Source: Streptomyces sp. G-G2
GTDB lineage: Bacteria; Actinomycetota; Actinomycetes; Streptomycetales; Streptomycetaceae
Reading direction: 5' to 3'
NCBI RefSeq assembly: GCF_030063135.1
Contig: NZ_JASISO010000036.1
Span: 23,342-87,341, forward strand
DNA: 64,000 nucleotides
Position numbers and translations under genes: made by a program. Of this stretch, positions 34,251 through 42,690 are shown in pieces; position 1 is the stretch's first letter, and the number at the start of each line of letters is the position of its first letter. The notes below the pieces were generated by a model. The model was given only the letters and a program-made list of their open reading frames with translations. It did not search any database and was not told where the DNA came from.

Positions 34251-34733
34251 ATGACCAGGCCGGTGCCCGGGGCGGAGGCCATCGATCCGGACGTTGACCT
34301 CCATGTGCCCGCGCAGCGGGCGGAGCGGCGGTGGCCGACGCTCGCCGCGGTGTCGGCGGGCGGCGCGCTGGGGGCCTCGGCGCGGTACGGGGTCTCGCTG
34401 GTGTGGCCGGCCGGCCCCGCGGCGTTCCCCTGGGCGACCTTCTGGACCAATGTGGCCGGGTGCGCCCTGATCGGCGTGCTGATGGTGCTGATCAGCGAGG
34501 GCGGCCGCTCGGCGCACCCGCTGGTGCGGCCCTTGCTGGGGACGGGCGTGCTCGGCGGGTTCACCACCTTCTCGACCTACGCGGTGGACTTCGAGCGGCT
34601 GCTGGACCGGGGCGAGGCGGCCACCGCGCTGACCTACGCCGGGCTGACCGTGGTCGGGGCCCTGGTCGCGGTGTGGGCGGCGGCGTCGGTGACCCGGCGC
34701 GCGGTGCGGGCGCGGGGACGGGTGCGCGCGTGA
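34251..34733 (+). CDS. crcB: Fluoride channel subunit CrcB/Fluc (first)
   Basis: The 160-residue protein has four membrane helices with the Fluc motifs GASARYG, FPWATFWTNVAGCALIG and LGGFTTFSTYAVD (channel Phe and TTFST). An extra 30-residue N-terminal tail is present. Fluc proteins are dual-topology dimeric F- exporters. Paired genes usually form heterodimers of opposite topology. The stop overlaps the start of the second crcB by 4 bp. Confidence 0.93.
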   Translation: MTRPVPGAEAIDPDVDLHVPAQRAERRWPTLAAVSAGGALGASARYGVSLVWPAGPAAFPWATFWTNVAGCALIGVLMVLISEGGRSAHPLVRPLLGTGVLGGFTTFSTYAVDFERLLDRGEAATALTYAGLTVVGALVAVWAAASVTRRAVRARGRVRA

Positions 34734-35107
34734 ACTGGCTGCTGGTGGTGCTGGGCGCGGCCGTCGGGGCGCCGCTGCGCTATCTGACGGACCGGGCGGT
34801 GCAGGTGCGGCACGACTCGGTGTTCCCGTGGGGGACGTTCGTGGTGAACGCCGCGGGGTGCCTGGTCCTGGGCGCGCTGACCGGTGCGGTGCTCCAGGGG
34901 GCCGCCTCTTCGGCCCTGGGCCTGCTGCTGGGGACCGGCCTGTGCGGGGCCCTCACGACCTATTCGACGTTCTCGTACGAGACGCTCCGCCTGGCCGAGG
35001 GGGGCTGGAAGTTCCTCGCCGTGGCGAATGCGGCCGCGTCCTTGCTGGTCGGGCTGGGCGCCGTGCACCTGGGCTGGCAGGTCGCGGAAGCGCTGGCCGG
35101 GACCTGA
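34730..35107 (+). CDS. crcB: Fluoride channel subunit CrcB/Fluc (second)
   Basis: The 125-residue, four-helix protein has GAPLRYL, FPWGTFVVNAAGCLVLG and GALTTYSTFSYE motifs. It starts at a GTG inside the end of the first crcB, giving translational coupling as expected for the two halves of a heterodimeric Fluc channel. Confidence 0.93.
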   Translation: MNWLLVVLGAAVGAPLRYLTDRAVQVRHDSVFPWGTFVVNAAGCLVLGALTGAVLQGAASSALGLLLGTGLCGALTTYSTFSYETLRLAEGGWKFLAVANAAASLLVGLGAVHLGWQVAEALAGT

Positions 35108-35221
35108 GGGGGTCCCCGGGGCGGCAGGTGCCAGGAGGGGCGTGTCTCTTACGGGGTAAAGGGAGTTGGGCACATTGACCCGTTCACCGCGGAACCCTGC
35201 CCTGCCCCGGAGGTGCCACCC

Positions 35222-35770
35222 GTGCGCCACTTGTCCGCTTCCGTCCGACTGGCCGTCGCCACCCTCGCGCTCGCGGCCACGGCCGGCTGCATGAGCGTCG
35301 GCGACGACGCCGCCCAGCCCGGCGCGTCGTCCCCGGCGGGCCACCGGGGATCCGCCGCCGAGTCCGGTGGCGGGACCGCCGGGGGCAAGAACGGCGGCTC
35401 CCACGGAGGGGCCCACGACAAGAAGGACGGTACGGGCGACAAGGCGCCGGTCGTCGGCCCCGACGGGAAGACCCTCCCGCCGGGCGCCTCGGCCAGTCCG
35501 GGGGCCGTGGTGGCGGGCGTACCCGGCGGCCCCTCCCCGTCGGCCGGACCGGGCGCGGGCGGGTCCGGCGGTGCGGGCGGGACGGTGCGGGGGACCGGCG
35601 CCGGCCCCGGGACGCAGCTGCCGCCCGCGGCGGGCGGGACGACCTCCGGGTCGGGCGGGCCGGGCGGGGCGGTCACGCCCTCGCCGGTGCCTCCGCCGGA
35701 CCCGACGCCTGTGACTCCGCCCACGTCCAAGGCCCCCGAACCGGACCCTTCGCCGAGCGCCGGGACCTAG
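35222..35770 (+). CDS. Low-complexity lipoprotein
   Basis: The 182-residue protein has a lipoprotein signal: basic start, hydrophobic core VRLAVATLALAATAGC with lipobox TAGC. The mature part is nearly all Gly, Pro, Ala, Ser and Thr with no recognisable domain. It looks like an extracellular wall-spanning linker. The start is a GTG at 35222. Function is unknown. Confidence 0.7.
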   Translation: MRHLSASVRLAVATLALAATAGCMSVGDDAAQPGASSPAGHRGSAAESGGGTAGGKNGGSHGGAHDKKDGTGDKAPVVGPDGKTLPPGASASPGAVVAGVPGGPSPSAGPGAGGSGGAGGTVRGTGAGPGTQLPPAAGGTTSGSGGPGGAVTPSPVPPPDPTPVTPPTSKAPEPDPSPSAGT

Positions 35771-35872
35771 TCCGGACCCCTCCCCCGGGTGCTCCCGCCG
35801 GACGCGTGGCCCTCGTACCGTCGTTCGACGAAACAGCGTCGTCGCAGGTCAGGGGCTTCTTGTAGGGGTGAC

Positions 35873-35902
35873 TTGCCAGAGTGGGGGGAGGGTGCGTATG
35901 GT
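35873..35902 (+). promoter_or_regulatory. Likely vegetative promoter of the DEAD-box helicase gene
   Basis: TTGCCA (35873-35878) and TATGGT (35897-35902) are separated by 18 bp and resemble a HrdB-type promoter. Transcription from here would leave an untranslated leader of roughly 145 nt before the ATG at 36057. Long leaders are common for autoregulated or cold-responsive RNA helicases. Confidence 0.5.
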
Positions 35903-36056
35903 TATAGATCGTTTGATCCCATTGCCCGGCGCCGACTCCGAAGAGCGCCGTGTGGCGCGTACTCTCCCCAACCGTGGCTGACCGCATTGAGGCGGTCGAT
36001 TTGCGATTCACGGAGTTTGGGCGCGTGCCGAGACTCCGGAAGGTTTCGCATTTCGT

Positions 36057-38489
36057 ATGTCCATTTCCAGTTCTGACCGTGCCGTCATGCCCGAGAACGA
36101 CTCCATCGAGGCCGCCGAGGCCGTCACGATCATCGAGACCCTTGTGGTCGACGAGATCGTCAACGACTCCCTTGCCGCCGACATCGACGTTTTTGAGGCC
36201 GACGTGACGACCGACCAGTCCCTTTCCATCGACGCTGACGCCGAGGCCGTCGAGGCCGCCGACGTCGCTGACGTCGAGCCCATCGAGGCCGCCGACGCCG
36301 AGCCCACGCTCACCTTCGGCGACCTCGGTCTGCCGGACGGGATCGTCCGCAAGCTCGCGCAGAACGGTGTCACCGCCCCCTTCCCGATCCAGGCCGCGAC
36401 CATCCCGGACGCCCTGGCCGGCAAGGACATCCTCGGCCGCGGCCGCACCGGCTCCGGCAAGACCCTCTCCTTCGGTCTGCCGACCCTGGCCACGCTGGCC
36501 GGCGGCACCACCGAGAAGAAGAAGCCCCGCGCGATCATCCTCACGCCGACCCGTGAGCTCGCGATGCAGGTCGCGGACGCGCTCCAGCCGTACGGCGACG
36601 TGCTCGGCCTGAAGCTCAAGGTCGTCTGCGGCGGTACCTCGATGAGCAACCAGATCTTCGCCCTGGAGCGCGGTGTCGACGTCCTCGTCGCCACCCCGGG
36701 CCGTCTGCGCGACATCATCAACCGCGGCGCCTGCTCGCTCGCGAACGTCCAGGTCGCCGTCCTCGACGAGGCCGACCAGATGTCCGACCTGGGCTTCCTG
36801 CCCGAGGTCACCGAGCTGCTCGACCAGATCCCCGGCGGCGGCCAGCGCATGCTCTTCTCCGCCACCATGGAGAACGAGATCGGCACGCTCGTCAAGCGCT
36901 ACCTCTCGAACCCCGTCACGCACGAGGTCGACAGCGCGCAGGGCAACGTCTCGACCATGACCCACCACGTCCTCGTCGTGAAGCCGAAGGACAAGGCGCC
37001 GGTCACGGCCGCGATCGCCGCCCGCAAGGGCCGCACGATCATCTTCGTCCGCACCCAGCTGGGCGCCGACCGCATCGCCGAGCAGCTCATCGAGTCCGGC
37101 GTGAAGGCCGACGCGCTGCACGGCGGCATGACGCAGGGTGCCCGTACCCGCGTCCTGGAAGACTTCAAGAAGGGCTACGTCAACGCGCTCGTCGCGACCG
37201 ACGTCGCCGCCCGCGGCATCCACGTCGACGGCATCGACCTGGTCCTGAACGTGGACCCGGCCGGTGACCACAAGGACTACCTGCACCGCTCGGGCCGTAC
37301 CGCCCGCGCCGGCAAGTCGGGCGTCGTGGTCTCGCTGTCGCTGCCGCACCAGCGTCGCCAGATCTTCCGGCTGATGGAGGACGCGGGCGTCGACGCCTCG
37401 CGCCACATCGTCGGTGGGGCCGGCGCGTTCGAGCCCGAGGTCGCCGAGATCACCGGTGCCCGTTCGCTGTCCGAGGTCCAGGCCGACTCGGCGAACAACG
37501 CCGCCAAGCAGGCCGAGCGCGAGGTCGCCGACCTCACCAAGCAGCTGGAGCGCGTCCAGCGCCGTGCCGTGGAACTGCGCGAGGAGGCCGACCGCCTCGT
37601 CGCCCGTTCCGCCCGTGAGCGCGGCGAGGACCCGGAGGCCGCTGTGGCCGAGGTCGCCGAGGCCGCCGAAGCCGAGGTCGCGGCCGAGGCCGCTGCCGCG
37701 GCTGCCGCTGCCGAGGCCCAGGCCGTGCAGCGCCGTGACGACCGTGGCAACTTCGAGCGTCGCGACGACCGCGGTGACCGCGGTGGCCGCGGTGGCTTCA
37801 ACCGTGACGACCGCGGCGGCGACCGCGGTGGTGACCGCGGCGGCTTCCGCTCCGGTGGCGACCGTCGTGACGAGCGTCCCTCGGGTGGTGGCTTCCGCCG
37901 TGACGACCGTCCGTCCGGTGGCTTCCGCTCCGGTGGCGACCGTCGTGACGAGCGTCCCTCGGGTGGTGGCTTCCGTCGCGACGACCGTCCGTCCGGTGGC
38001 TTCCGCTCCGGTGGTGACCGTCCGGCCGGTGGCGGCTTCCGCTCCGGTGGTGACCGTCCCACCGGTGGCAGCTTCCGTCGCGACGACCGTCCGTCGGGCA
38101 GCTTCAACCGTGACGAGCGTCCCTCGGGCGGCTTCAACCGTGACGACCGTGGCGGCGACCGCCCGGCCGGTGGCAGCTTCCGTCGCGACGACCGTCCGTC
38201 CGGTGGCTTCCGCTCCGGTGGCGACCGTCCGGCCGGTGGTGGCTTCCGCTCCGGTGGCGACCGTCCCACCGGTGGCAGCTTCCGTCGCGACGACCGTCCG
38301 TCGGGCAGCTTCAACCGTGACGACCGCGGTGGCGACCGTCCGGCCGGTGGCGGCTTCCGCGCCGGTGGCGGCGAGCGCCCCTATGGCCGTCGTGACGACC
38401 ACCGTCCGTCGGGCTCCGGCACCGGCTCGTCCTTCGGTGGCGGCACCGCCCGTCGCGACGACAAGCCGCGCTGGAAGCGCAACGGCTGA
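36057..38489 (+). CDS. DEAD-box RNA helicase with repeat-rich C-terminal tail
   Basis: The 810-residue RhlE-like helicase has an acidic N-terminal extension (about 1-85) and then the core: GRGRTGSGKTLSF (motif I), PTRELA, TPGRL, DEAD (motif II), SAT (III) and HRSGRTARAGK (VI). After a coiled-coil region (about 470-560) comes a tail of some 230 residues built from GGFRSGGDRP, DERPSGGGFRRDD and SFNRDD repeats. Such Arg/Gly-rich tails bind RNA and can promote condensates; that role is inferred. The ATG at 36057 is used, and an internal ATG 30 bp later is possible. Confidence 0.93.
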   Translation: MSISSSDRAVMPENDSIEAAEAVTIIETLVVDEIVNDSLAADIDVFEADVTTDQSLSIDADAEAVEAADVADVEPIEAADAEPTLTFGDLGLPDGIVRKLAQNGVTAPFPIQAATIPDALAGKDILGRGRTGSGKTLSFGLPTLATLAGGTTEKKKPRAIILTPTRELAMQVADALQPYGDVLGLKLKVVCGGTSMSNQIFALERGVDVLVATPGRLRDIINRGACSLANVQVAVLDEADQMSDLGFLPEVTELLDQIPGGGQRMLFSATMENEIGTLVKRYLSNPVTHEVDSAQGNVSTMTHHVLVVKPKDKAPVTAAIAARKGRTIIFVRTQLGADRIAEQLIESGVKADALHGGMTQGARTRVLEDFKKGYVNALVATDVAARGIHVDGIDLVLNVDPAGDHKDYLHRSGRTARAGKSGVVVSLSLPHQRRQIFRLMEDAGVDASRHIVGGAGAFEPEVAEITGARSLSEVQADSANNAAKQAEREVADLTKQLERVQRRAVELREEADRLVARSARERGEDPEAAVAEVAEAAEAEVAAEAAAAAAAAEAQAVQRRDDRGNFERRDDRGDRGGRGGFNRDDRGGDRGGDRGGFRSGGDRRDERPSGGGFRRDDRPSGGFRSGGDRRDERPSGGGFRRDDRPSGGFRSGGDRPAGGGFRSGGDRPTGGSFRRDDRPSGSFNRDERPSGGFNRDDRGGDRPAGGSFRRDDRPSGGFRSGGDRPAGGGFRSGGDRPTGGSFRRDDRPSGSFNRDDRGGDRPAGGGFRAGGGERPYGRRDDHRPSGSGTGSSFGGGTARRDDKPRWKRNG
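37842..38345. repeat. Tandem repeats coding the helicase RGG-like tail
   Basis: Two adjacent units of 78 bp begin at 37842 and 37920 and a third starts at 37998 before diverging. A second, longer block near 38034-38120 recurs near 38244-38330. All changes keep the reading frame, so copy number can vary without frameshifts. Confidence 0.8.
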
Positions 38490-38534
38490 TCGTCAGCACC
38501 CGTAACACCCGCAACACCTGACGCCCAGCGTCCA

Positions 38535-38572
38535 CTTGGCCCCCACAGCACTCCGGTGCGGTGGGGGCCAAG
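38535..38572 (+). terminator. Terminator of the DEAD-box helicase gene
   Basis: The stem CTTGGCCCCCAC / GTGGGGGCCAAG, with an inner GCA-CTCCGG-TGC extension, starts 45 bp after the stop. It also marks the left edge of the biosynthetic cluster. Confidence 0.85.
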
Positions 38573-38639
38573 CCCGTTTCCGGGGCGGGACCGTTCAGGT
38601 CCTTCGGGCCGGCCCCGCCCTTCTGTCGGCGGACGCCGC

Positions 38640-38915
38640 TCAGGGGCGGGTGGCCCGCCGCGGGCGCGCCGGGGCGCGGCGGCGGGGCGCGGCGGCGGGG
38701 GCGTCCGCCCCGCGGGTACCGGGCCGGGTCCGGCGGTCGGCGCCGGGGAGGGTGTCGTCCGTGGCCCATACCGTGGCCAGCGGGAGCCAATGGGCGAGGG
38801 TCTGGGAGGCTCCGGTGCCGGCGTCCAGGGAGATCCGGTACCGGGCGTAGCGGTCCTCGGAAGCCGGGGACGACGCCGCGGGTGCGGTTGCTGCCCGGGC
38901 GGGCGGGGTCTGCAC
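38640..38915 (-). CDS. Small unknown protein at the end of the biosynthetic operon
   Basis: The 91-residue frame has Streptomyces-like third-position GC throughout and a possible GAAAGG site ten bases before its GTG start. The middle (ASEDRYARYRISLDAG ... LAHWLPLATVWATDDTLPG) looks like a folded segment; the ends are Ala/Pro/Arg-rich. I do not recognise a family. It follows the KAS III gene by 87 bp on the same strand and is probably its last companion. It could also be a non-functional frame. Confidence 0.5.
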   Translation of the reverse strand: MQTPPARAATAPAASSPASEDRYARYRISLDAGTGASQTLAHWLPLATVWATDDTLPGADRRTRPGTRGADAPAAAPRRRAPARPRRATRP

Positions 38916-39002
38916 TGTCGTGCTGCCTTTCGTCGGGGTGCCCGCACCCCGGCCGGGCCGGGCCGGGGTGCGGGGACTGGCGGGGTGCGGGGACGGGCGG
39001 GG

Positions 39003-39980
39003 TCAGCGGTTGACCGGTCGTACGTCCGGCCACAGCAGGGCTGCCGAACCCCAGGTCAGGCCACCGCCGAAGGCAGTGAGGAGCACCCGGTCGCCGGGCG
39101 TGAGCCGGCCCCGGTCCGCGGCCCAGGCCAGGGCCAGCGGGATGGACGCGGCGGCCGTGTTGCCGACGTCCTCGATGTTGGAGATCACGCGTTCGGGCGG
39201 CAGACCGAGCCGTTTGGCCACCGACTCCAGGATCCGCAGGTTCGCCTGGTGGCCGACGAACGCGTCGACGTCCTGGAGCGGCCAGCCGACCGCTTCCGCG
39301 GCCCGGCGTGCCGACTCGACCATCGTCGGAACGGCCCGGGTGTAGACCTCGCGGCCCTCCATCCGCAGGTACCGCTCGCCGGGTGGCACGGTGATCAGTT
39401 CGTCGCCGGTGCCGTCGCTGCCCAGTTCGGTGTGCAGGACCGTGCCGTGGCCGTGCGGCTGCTCGCCGCGCTCGAGCAGCACCGCGCCCGCGCCGTCCCC
39501 GAAGATGACGGCGGTGCCGCGGTCCTGCGGATCGACGATCGCCGAGTAGCGTTCCGCACCGATGACCAGGACGCTCTCGCAGGTCCCGGCGCCGATCATG
39601 GCCGCGGCGACGGACAGCCCGTACACGAAGCCGGAGCAGACGGCCGACAGGTCGAAGGCGGCGGCGCCGGTCAGGCCCATGGCCGAGGCCACCCGCGGGG
39701 CGGTCGCGGGGCAAGCCCGGTCCGGGGTGGTCGTGGCCACGAGGACCAGGTCGCAGGAGGACCGGCCGGCCGATTCCAGGGCCGCGGACCCGGCGGCCGC
39801 CGCCAGTTCGGTGGTGCCCGTGCCGGTGTCCACGACATGGCGGCGCGCGATTCCGGTACGGCTGTGGATCCACTCGTGCGAGGTGTCCAGCCGCTGCGCC
39901 AGGTCGTCGTTGGTGACCGTCCGCGCGGGCAGGCAGGTGCCCAGGCCGGTCAGTACGGCGGGGATCCGGTCGTTGCTCAT
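39003..39980 (-). CDS. 3-oxoacyl-ACP synthase III (KAS III)-like
   Basis: The 325-residue thiolase-fold enzyme has the complete FabH triad: Cys115 in FDLSAVCSGFVYG, His244 in GHQANLRILE and Asn274 in NIEDVGNTAAASIP. The C-terminal GGGLTWGSAALLW is also typical. KAS III condenses an acyl-CoA starter with malonyl-ACP; alternatively, members in specialised pathways form esters or amides. The start overlaps the KAS II stop by 4 bp. The clustered ACP and KAS II suggest it starts a dedicated acyl chain. Confidence 0.9.
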   Translation of the reverse strand: MSNDRIPAVLTGLGTCLPARTVTNDDLAQRLDTSHEWIHSRTGIARRHVVDTGTGTTELAAAAGSAALESAGRSSCDLVLVATTTPDRACPATAPRVASAMGLTGAAAFDLSAVCSGFVYGLSVAAAMIGAGTCESVLVIGAERYSAIVDPQDRGTAVIFGDGAGAVLLERGEQPHGHGTVLHTELGSDGTGDELITVPPGERYLRMEGREVYTRAVPTMVESARRAAEAVGWPLQDVDAFVGHQANLRILESVAKRLGLPPERVISNIEDVGNTAAASIPLALAWAADRGRLTPGDRVLLTAFGGGLTWGSAALLWPDVRPVNR

Positions 39981-41191
39981 GTGCCCATCACCAGGACGCA
40001 GTTGGAACCGCCGAAGCCGAAGGAGTGGCTGACCGCGACCGCCGGGTCCTGCCGCCGTTCCTGGTCCACCACCAGGTCCAGGCCCGCGAGCTCCGGGTCC
40101 ACGGCCGGGGTGTGCGCGGTCGGCGGCACGATGCCCGTCGCCAGGGTCCGCAGGGTCAGCACGGCCTCGATGGCGCCCGCCGCGCCCAGGCTGTGCCCGA
40201 GCAGTCCCTTGTTGGCCGTGACGCTCGGCCGGTGCGGGAAGAGGCGGTTGATCAGCTTCCCCTCGCTGCGGTCGTTGTACGGGGTCGAGGTGCCGTGCGC
40301 GTTGACGTGGTCCACGTCGGACGGGGCGAGCCCGGCGTCCGCCAGCGCGGCCCGTACCGCCGCCTCGGCGCCGATGGCGTCGGGGTGCGGGGCGACCGGG
40401 TGGTGCGCGTCGGTGGTGAAGGCGTAGCCGAGGATGCGGCCCCGCGAGGTCGCGCCGCGCTCTCGTGCGCCGTCCTCGCGCTCCAGTACCAGGGCGGCGG
40501 CGCCCTCGGAGAGCACGAAGCCGGAGCGGTCCGCGGCGAACGGACGCGAGGCGTCGTCCGCCGCGCTGTCGGTGAGCGCGCCCATGGCGGCGAAGCCCGC
40601 CGCGATGACGGGCACCACCCCGGCGTCCGTACCGACGGCGATCACGATGTCGCAGGCGCCGCTGCGGATCAGGTCGCGGCCCACACCGACGGCCACCGCA
40701 CCCGAGGCGCAGGCAGCGACGACGGTGTGGCCGGGTCCGGTGACACGGTGCCGGATGGCGATCGTCCCGGCGGCCATGTTGATGAGCGAACGGGGATGTA
40801 CGTACGGGGAGACGGCGTCGGGCCCGCGCTCGGCGAGGCGGCTGTGCGCCGTGCTCAGGGTGGCCGCGCCGCCCAGACCGCAGCCGACGACGATGCCGAC
40901 CCGGCCGCCGTCCCAGGTGGCGGGGTCGAGTCCCGCCTCGGCGACGGCCTGGTCGGCCGCGACGAGTGCGAACCGGATGAAGGGGTCCAGGTTCGCGGTG
41001 CCGCGGCCGGGCAGCAGTTCGGCGCCGAACGGTGCCACGGTGCGGCACTGGAGGTCCCGGGAGACCCCCGGGGTGGGGGCGAGGCCCGCGCGGGACCCGC
41101 CGCGCCGGATCGCGTCCCAGGTCGAGTCCGTGTCGGTACCGACCGGCGTGATCATGCCGGTACCGGTCACCACGATGGCCGGTGCGCTCAT
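39977..41191 (-). CDS. 3-oxoacyl-ACP synthase II (KAS II)-like
   Basis: The 404-residue condensing enzyme has Cys161 in VVAACASGAVAVG, His299 in VNAHGTSTPYND, Lys328 in NKGLLGH and His333 in GHSLGAAGAIEAV. The glycine-rich end FGFGGSNCVLV is intact. It should elongate ACP-bound chains. Its stop overlaps the KAS III start and its start overlaps the ACP stop, a tight ACP-KASII-KASIII block. No chain-length-factor partner is present. Confidence 0.92.
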   Translation of the reverse strand: MSAPAIVVTGTGMITPVGTDTDSTWDAIRRGGSRAGLAPTPGVSRDLQCRTVAPFGAELLPGRGTANLDPFIRFALVAADQAVAEAGLDPATWDGGRVGIVVGCGLGGAATLSTAHSRLAERGPDAVSPYVHPRSLINMAAGTIAIRHRVTGPGHTVVAACASGAVAVGVGRDLIRSGACDIVIAVGTDAGVVPVIAAGFAAMGALTDSAADDASRPFAADRSGFVLSEGAAALVLEREDGARERGATSRGRILGYAFTTDAHHPVAPHPDAIGAEAAVRAALADAGLAPSDVDHVNAHGTSTPYNDRSEGKLINRLFPHRPSVTANKGLLGHSLGAAGAIEAVLTLRTLATGIVPPTAHTPAVDPELAGLDLVVDQERRQDPAVAVSHSFGFGGSNCVLVMGT

Positions 41192-41442
41192 GCGGACTTC
41201 TCGTCGTCCAGCGTCGTGGTCACCAGCTGTGCGAGGCCGGGGATGGTGAGCTCACCGAGGCTGGTCTCCTCGCTGCCGAGGTCGGCGCCCGTCGCCTCCT
41301 TGATGAGGATGATCAGCTCCGCTATGGCGAGGGAGTCGAGGTCGAGGGCGGCGAGGGTGGACTCGTCGGTCAGACCCTCCGCGTCGGCCTCCAGGTCCTC
41401 GACGACGATCCGGGTCAGGGTGGCGTGCAGGGATGCGGACAT
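41188..41442 (-). CDS. Dedicated acyl carrier protein
   Basis: The 84-residue four-helix carrier has the phosphopantetheine site LDLDSLAIAEL with Ser37. It is acidic throughout, as ACPs are. It is separate from any fatty-acid-synthase operon, so it probably carries the intermediate of this cluster. No phosphopantetheinyl transferase is encoded nearby. The frame ends by overlapping the KAS II start. Confidence 0.93.
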   Translation of the reverse strand: MSASLHATLTRIVVEDLEADAEGLTDESTLAALDLDSLAIAELIILIKEATGADLGSEETSLGELTIPGLAQLVTTTLDDEKSA

Positions 41443-41532
41443 GGTGTTCCTCCGTCAGGTGGAGCGGTGGGCGAAAGGGGGGCGGTCAAGGTGGCCGGGC
41501 CGGGCCGGGCCGGGCCGGTTCCCGGGCGTCCG

Positions 41533-42573
41533 TCAGGCCGCCGTCGCCAGCTTGGGGGAGGGCTGCCGCGTGGTGATCGCGTTGTGGCTGCGGCCCTCGC
41601 CGAGGTCGTCGAGGACCGGCCGCAGGTCGGCCAGCGCGAAGGAGCGGCGCAGCCAGCGGTCCGCGCCGTCGTAGCGCGGGGTGAAGCCCGTACGCCCGTG
41701 CACCGTGCGGCGGTTGTCGAGGATGATCAGCTCGCCGGGTTCCAGCACGATGCCGCGCAGCGAGCCGAGTACCGCGTCCTCCAGCGCGGCGAGCGCCGCC
41801 CGCGCCCCGGGAGTGGTGCCGACCGTGCCGTGGAAGTCGACGCGCAGGTCCGGGTTGGCCCGCGCACCGCAGAGCACCGGTACCGGCGGGGTCAGCACTT
41901 CCTCGTGGGTGTCGTGGACGAAGGACGTGCTGAACTTGGTCCTGAACTCCGGCCGTCGCAGCGCTGCGACGGTCTCCTCGTCCAGTTCCGGCAGTACGTC
42001 GCCGATCCCGCCGGTCACGGTGGCGGCGAGCCCGTCGCGGTCGCCGCGCAGACAGATCAGGCTCAGGAAGTGCGGGGCGGCGGGGTGGAAGCCGTCCTCC
42101 GTGTGGAGTTCCAGCAGGATGGAGCCGCTGTTCTCCTGGCGCTCCTCGGCGCCGCGCTTGGGGCTGACGTCCTGGACCAGGTCGCCGTTCTTCTCGTCGC
42201 TGTACGAGATCGAGCGGCCCAGGACCGACATCACCATCAGCTGGCTGAGCGTCGCCACGGAGACCGCGGTCCAGTGCGGCTCGTCCTCCGCCCGGTCGGG
42301 GGTGGGCGGCAGGGCGCCCAGCGGGAGCCCGCGCAGCACGAGGGTGCCGCTCGGGTTCCCCTCGTCGCGGAAGGAGATGAGCGCGCGCCGGACCTCGCTC
42401 GGCAGCGCGGCCGCCGCGAGTTCCACGGTGTGGAGGAGGTCGGTGCTGTGCAGTGAGTATTCCGCGTATTGCGCGGCAATCCTCAGTGCGGCGGCTTCGA
42501 CGATGTCGGACTCGGTCTCGCTCAGCACGATTCCGGTCGTGCGCGCGTCGGCGTACGCGAATTCTTTTCTCAT
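41533..42573 (-). CDS. Fe(II)/2-oxoglutarate-dependent amino-acid oxygenase-like (TauD/VioC type)
   Basis: The 346-residue protein resembles VioC/AsnO-type oxygenases. The iron ligands are visible as H157-T-E159 in LELHTEDGFHP and distal His292 in LDNRRTVHGRTGF. An Arg about 14 residues later (DRWLRRSF) should bind 2-oxoglutarate. His-x-Glu instead of His-x-Asp is the hallmark of the VioC/AsnO branch that hydroxylates carbons of free or carrier-bound amino acids. This suggests an amino-acid-derived part in the product. It is 90 bp upstream of the ACP gene and 117 bp downstream of the ThiF-like gene. Confidence 0.82.
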   Translation of the reverse strand: MRKEFAYADARTTGIVLSETESDIVEAAALRIAAQYAEYSLHSTDLLHTVELAAAALPSEVRRALISFRDEGNPSGTLVLRGLPLGALPPTPDRAEDEPHWTAVSVATLSQLMVMSVLGRSISYSDEKNGDLVQDVSPKRGAEERQENSGSILLELHTEDGFHPAAPHFLSLICLRGDRDGLAATVTGGIGDVLPELDEETVAALRRPEFRTKFSTSFVHDTHEEVLTPPVPVLCGARANPDLRVDFHGTVGTTPGARAALAALEDAVLGSLRGIVLEPGELIILDNRRTVHGRTGFTPRYDGADRWLRRSFALADLRPVLDDLGEGRSHNAITTRQPSPKLATAA

Positions 42574-42618
42574 GCGGGGCTTTCCTTTCTGCGGGTCGCG
42601 CCGCGCGCTCTGGAGTAG

Positions 42619-42671
42619 CCGCTCGACCGCGAGTCGGCGGTCGGCGAGTCGGCGGGTCGGCGGTCGAGCGG
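42619..42671. repeat. Long inverted repeat between the two halves of the operon
   Basis: CCGCTCGACCGC (42619-42630) and its complement GCGGTCGAGCGG (42660-42671) form a 12-bp perfect stem around a 29-nt GC-rich loop containing GTCGGCG-type repeats. Read on the minus strand it falls after the ThiF-like gene and before the oxygenase gene. It could act as a partial terminator or an RNA processing site. Confidence 0.55.
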
Positions 42672-42690
42672 GGCGTGGGACGGGGCTCGG

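Noticed and set aside
35673..38402. Long open frame (909 codons) antisense to the DEAD-box helicase
   Set aside because: It is a mirror of the GC-biased codons and tandem repeats of the helicase gene, made of Thr/Val/Ala runs without domains.
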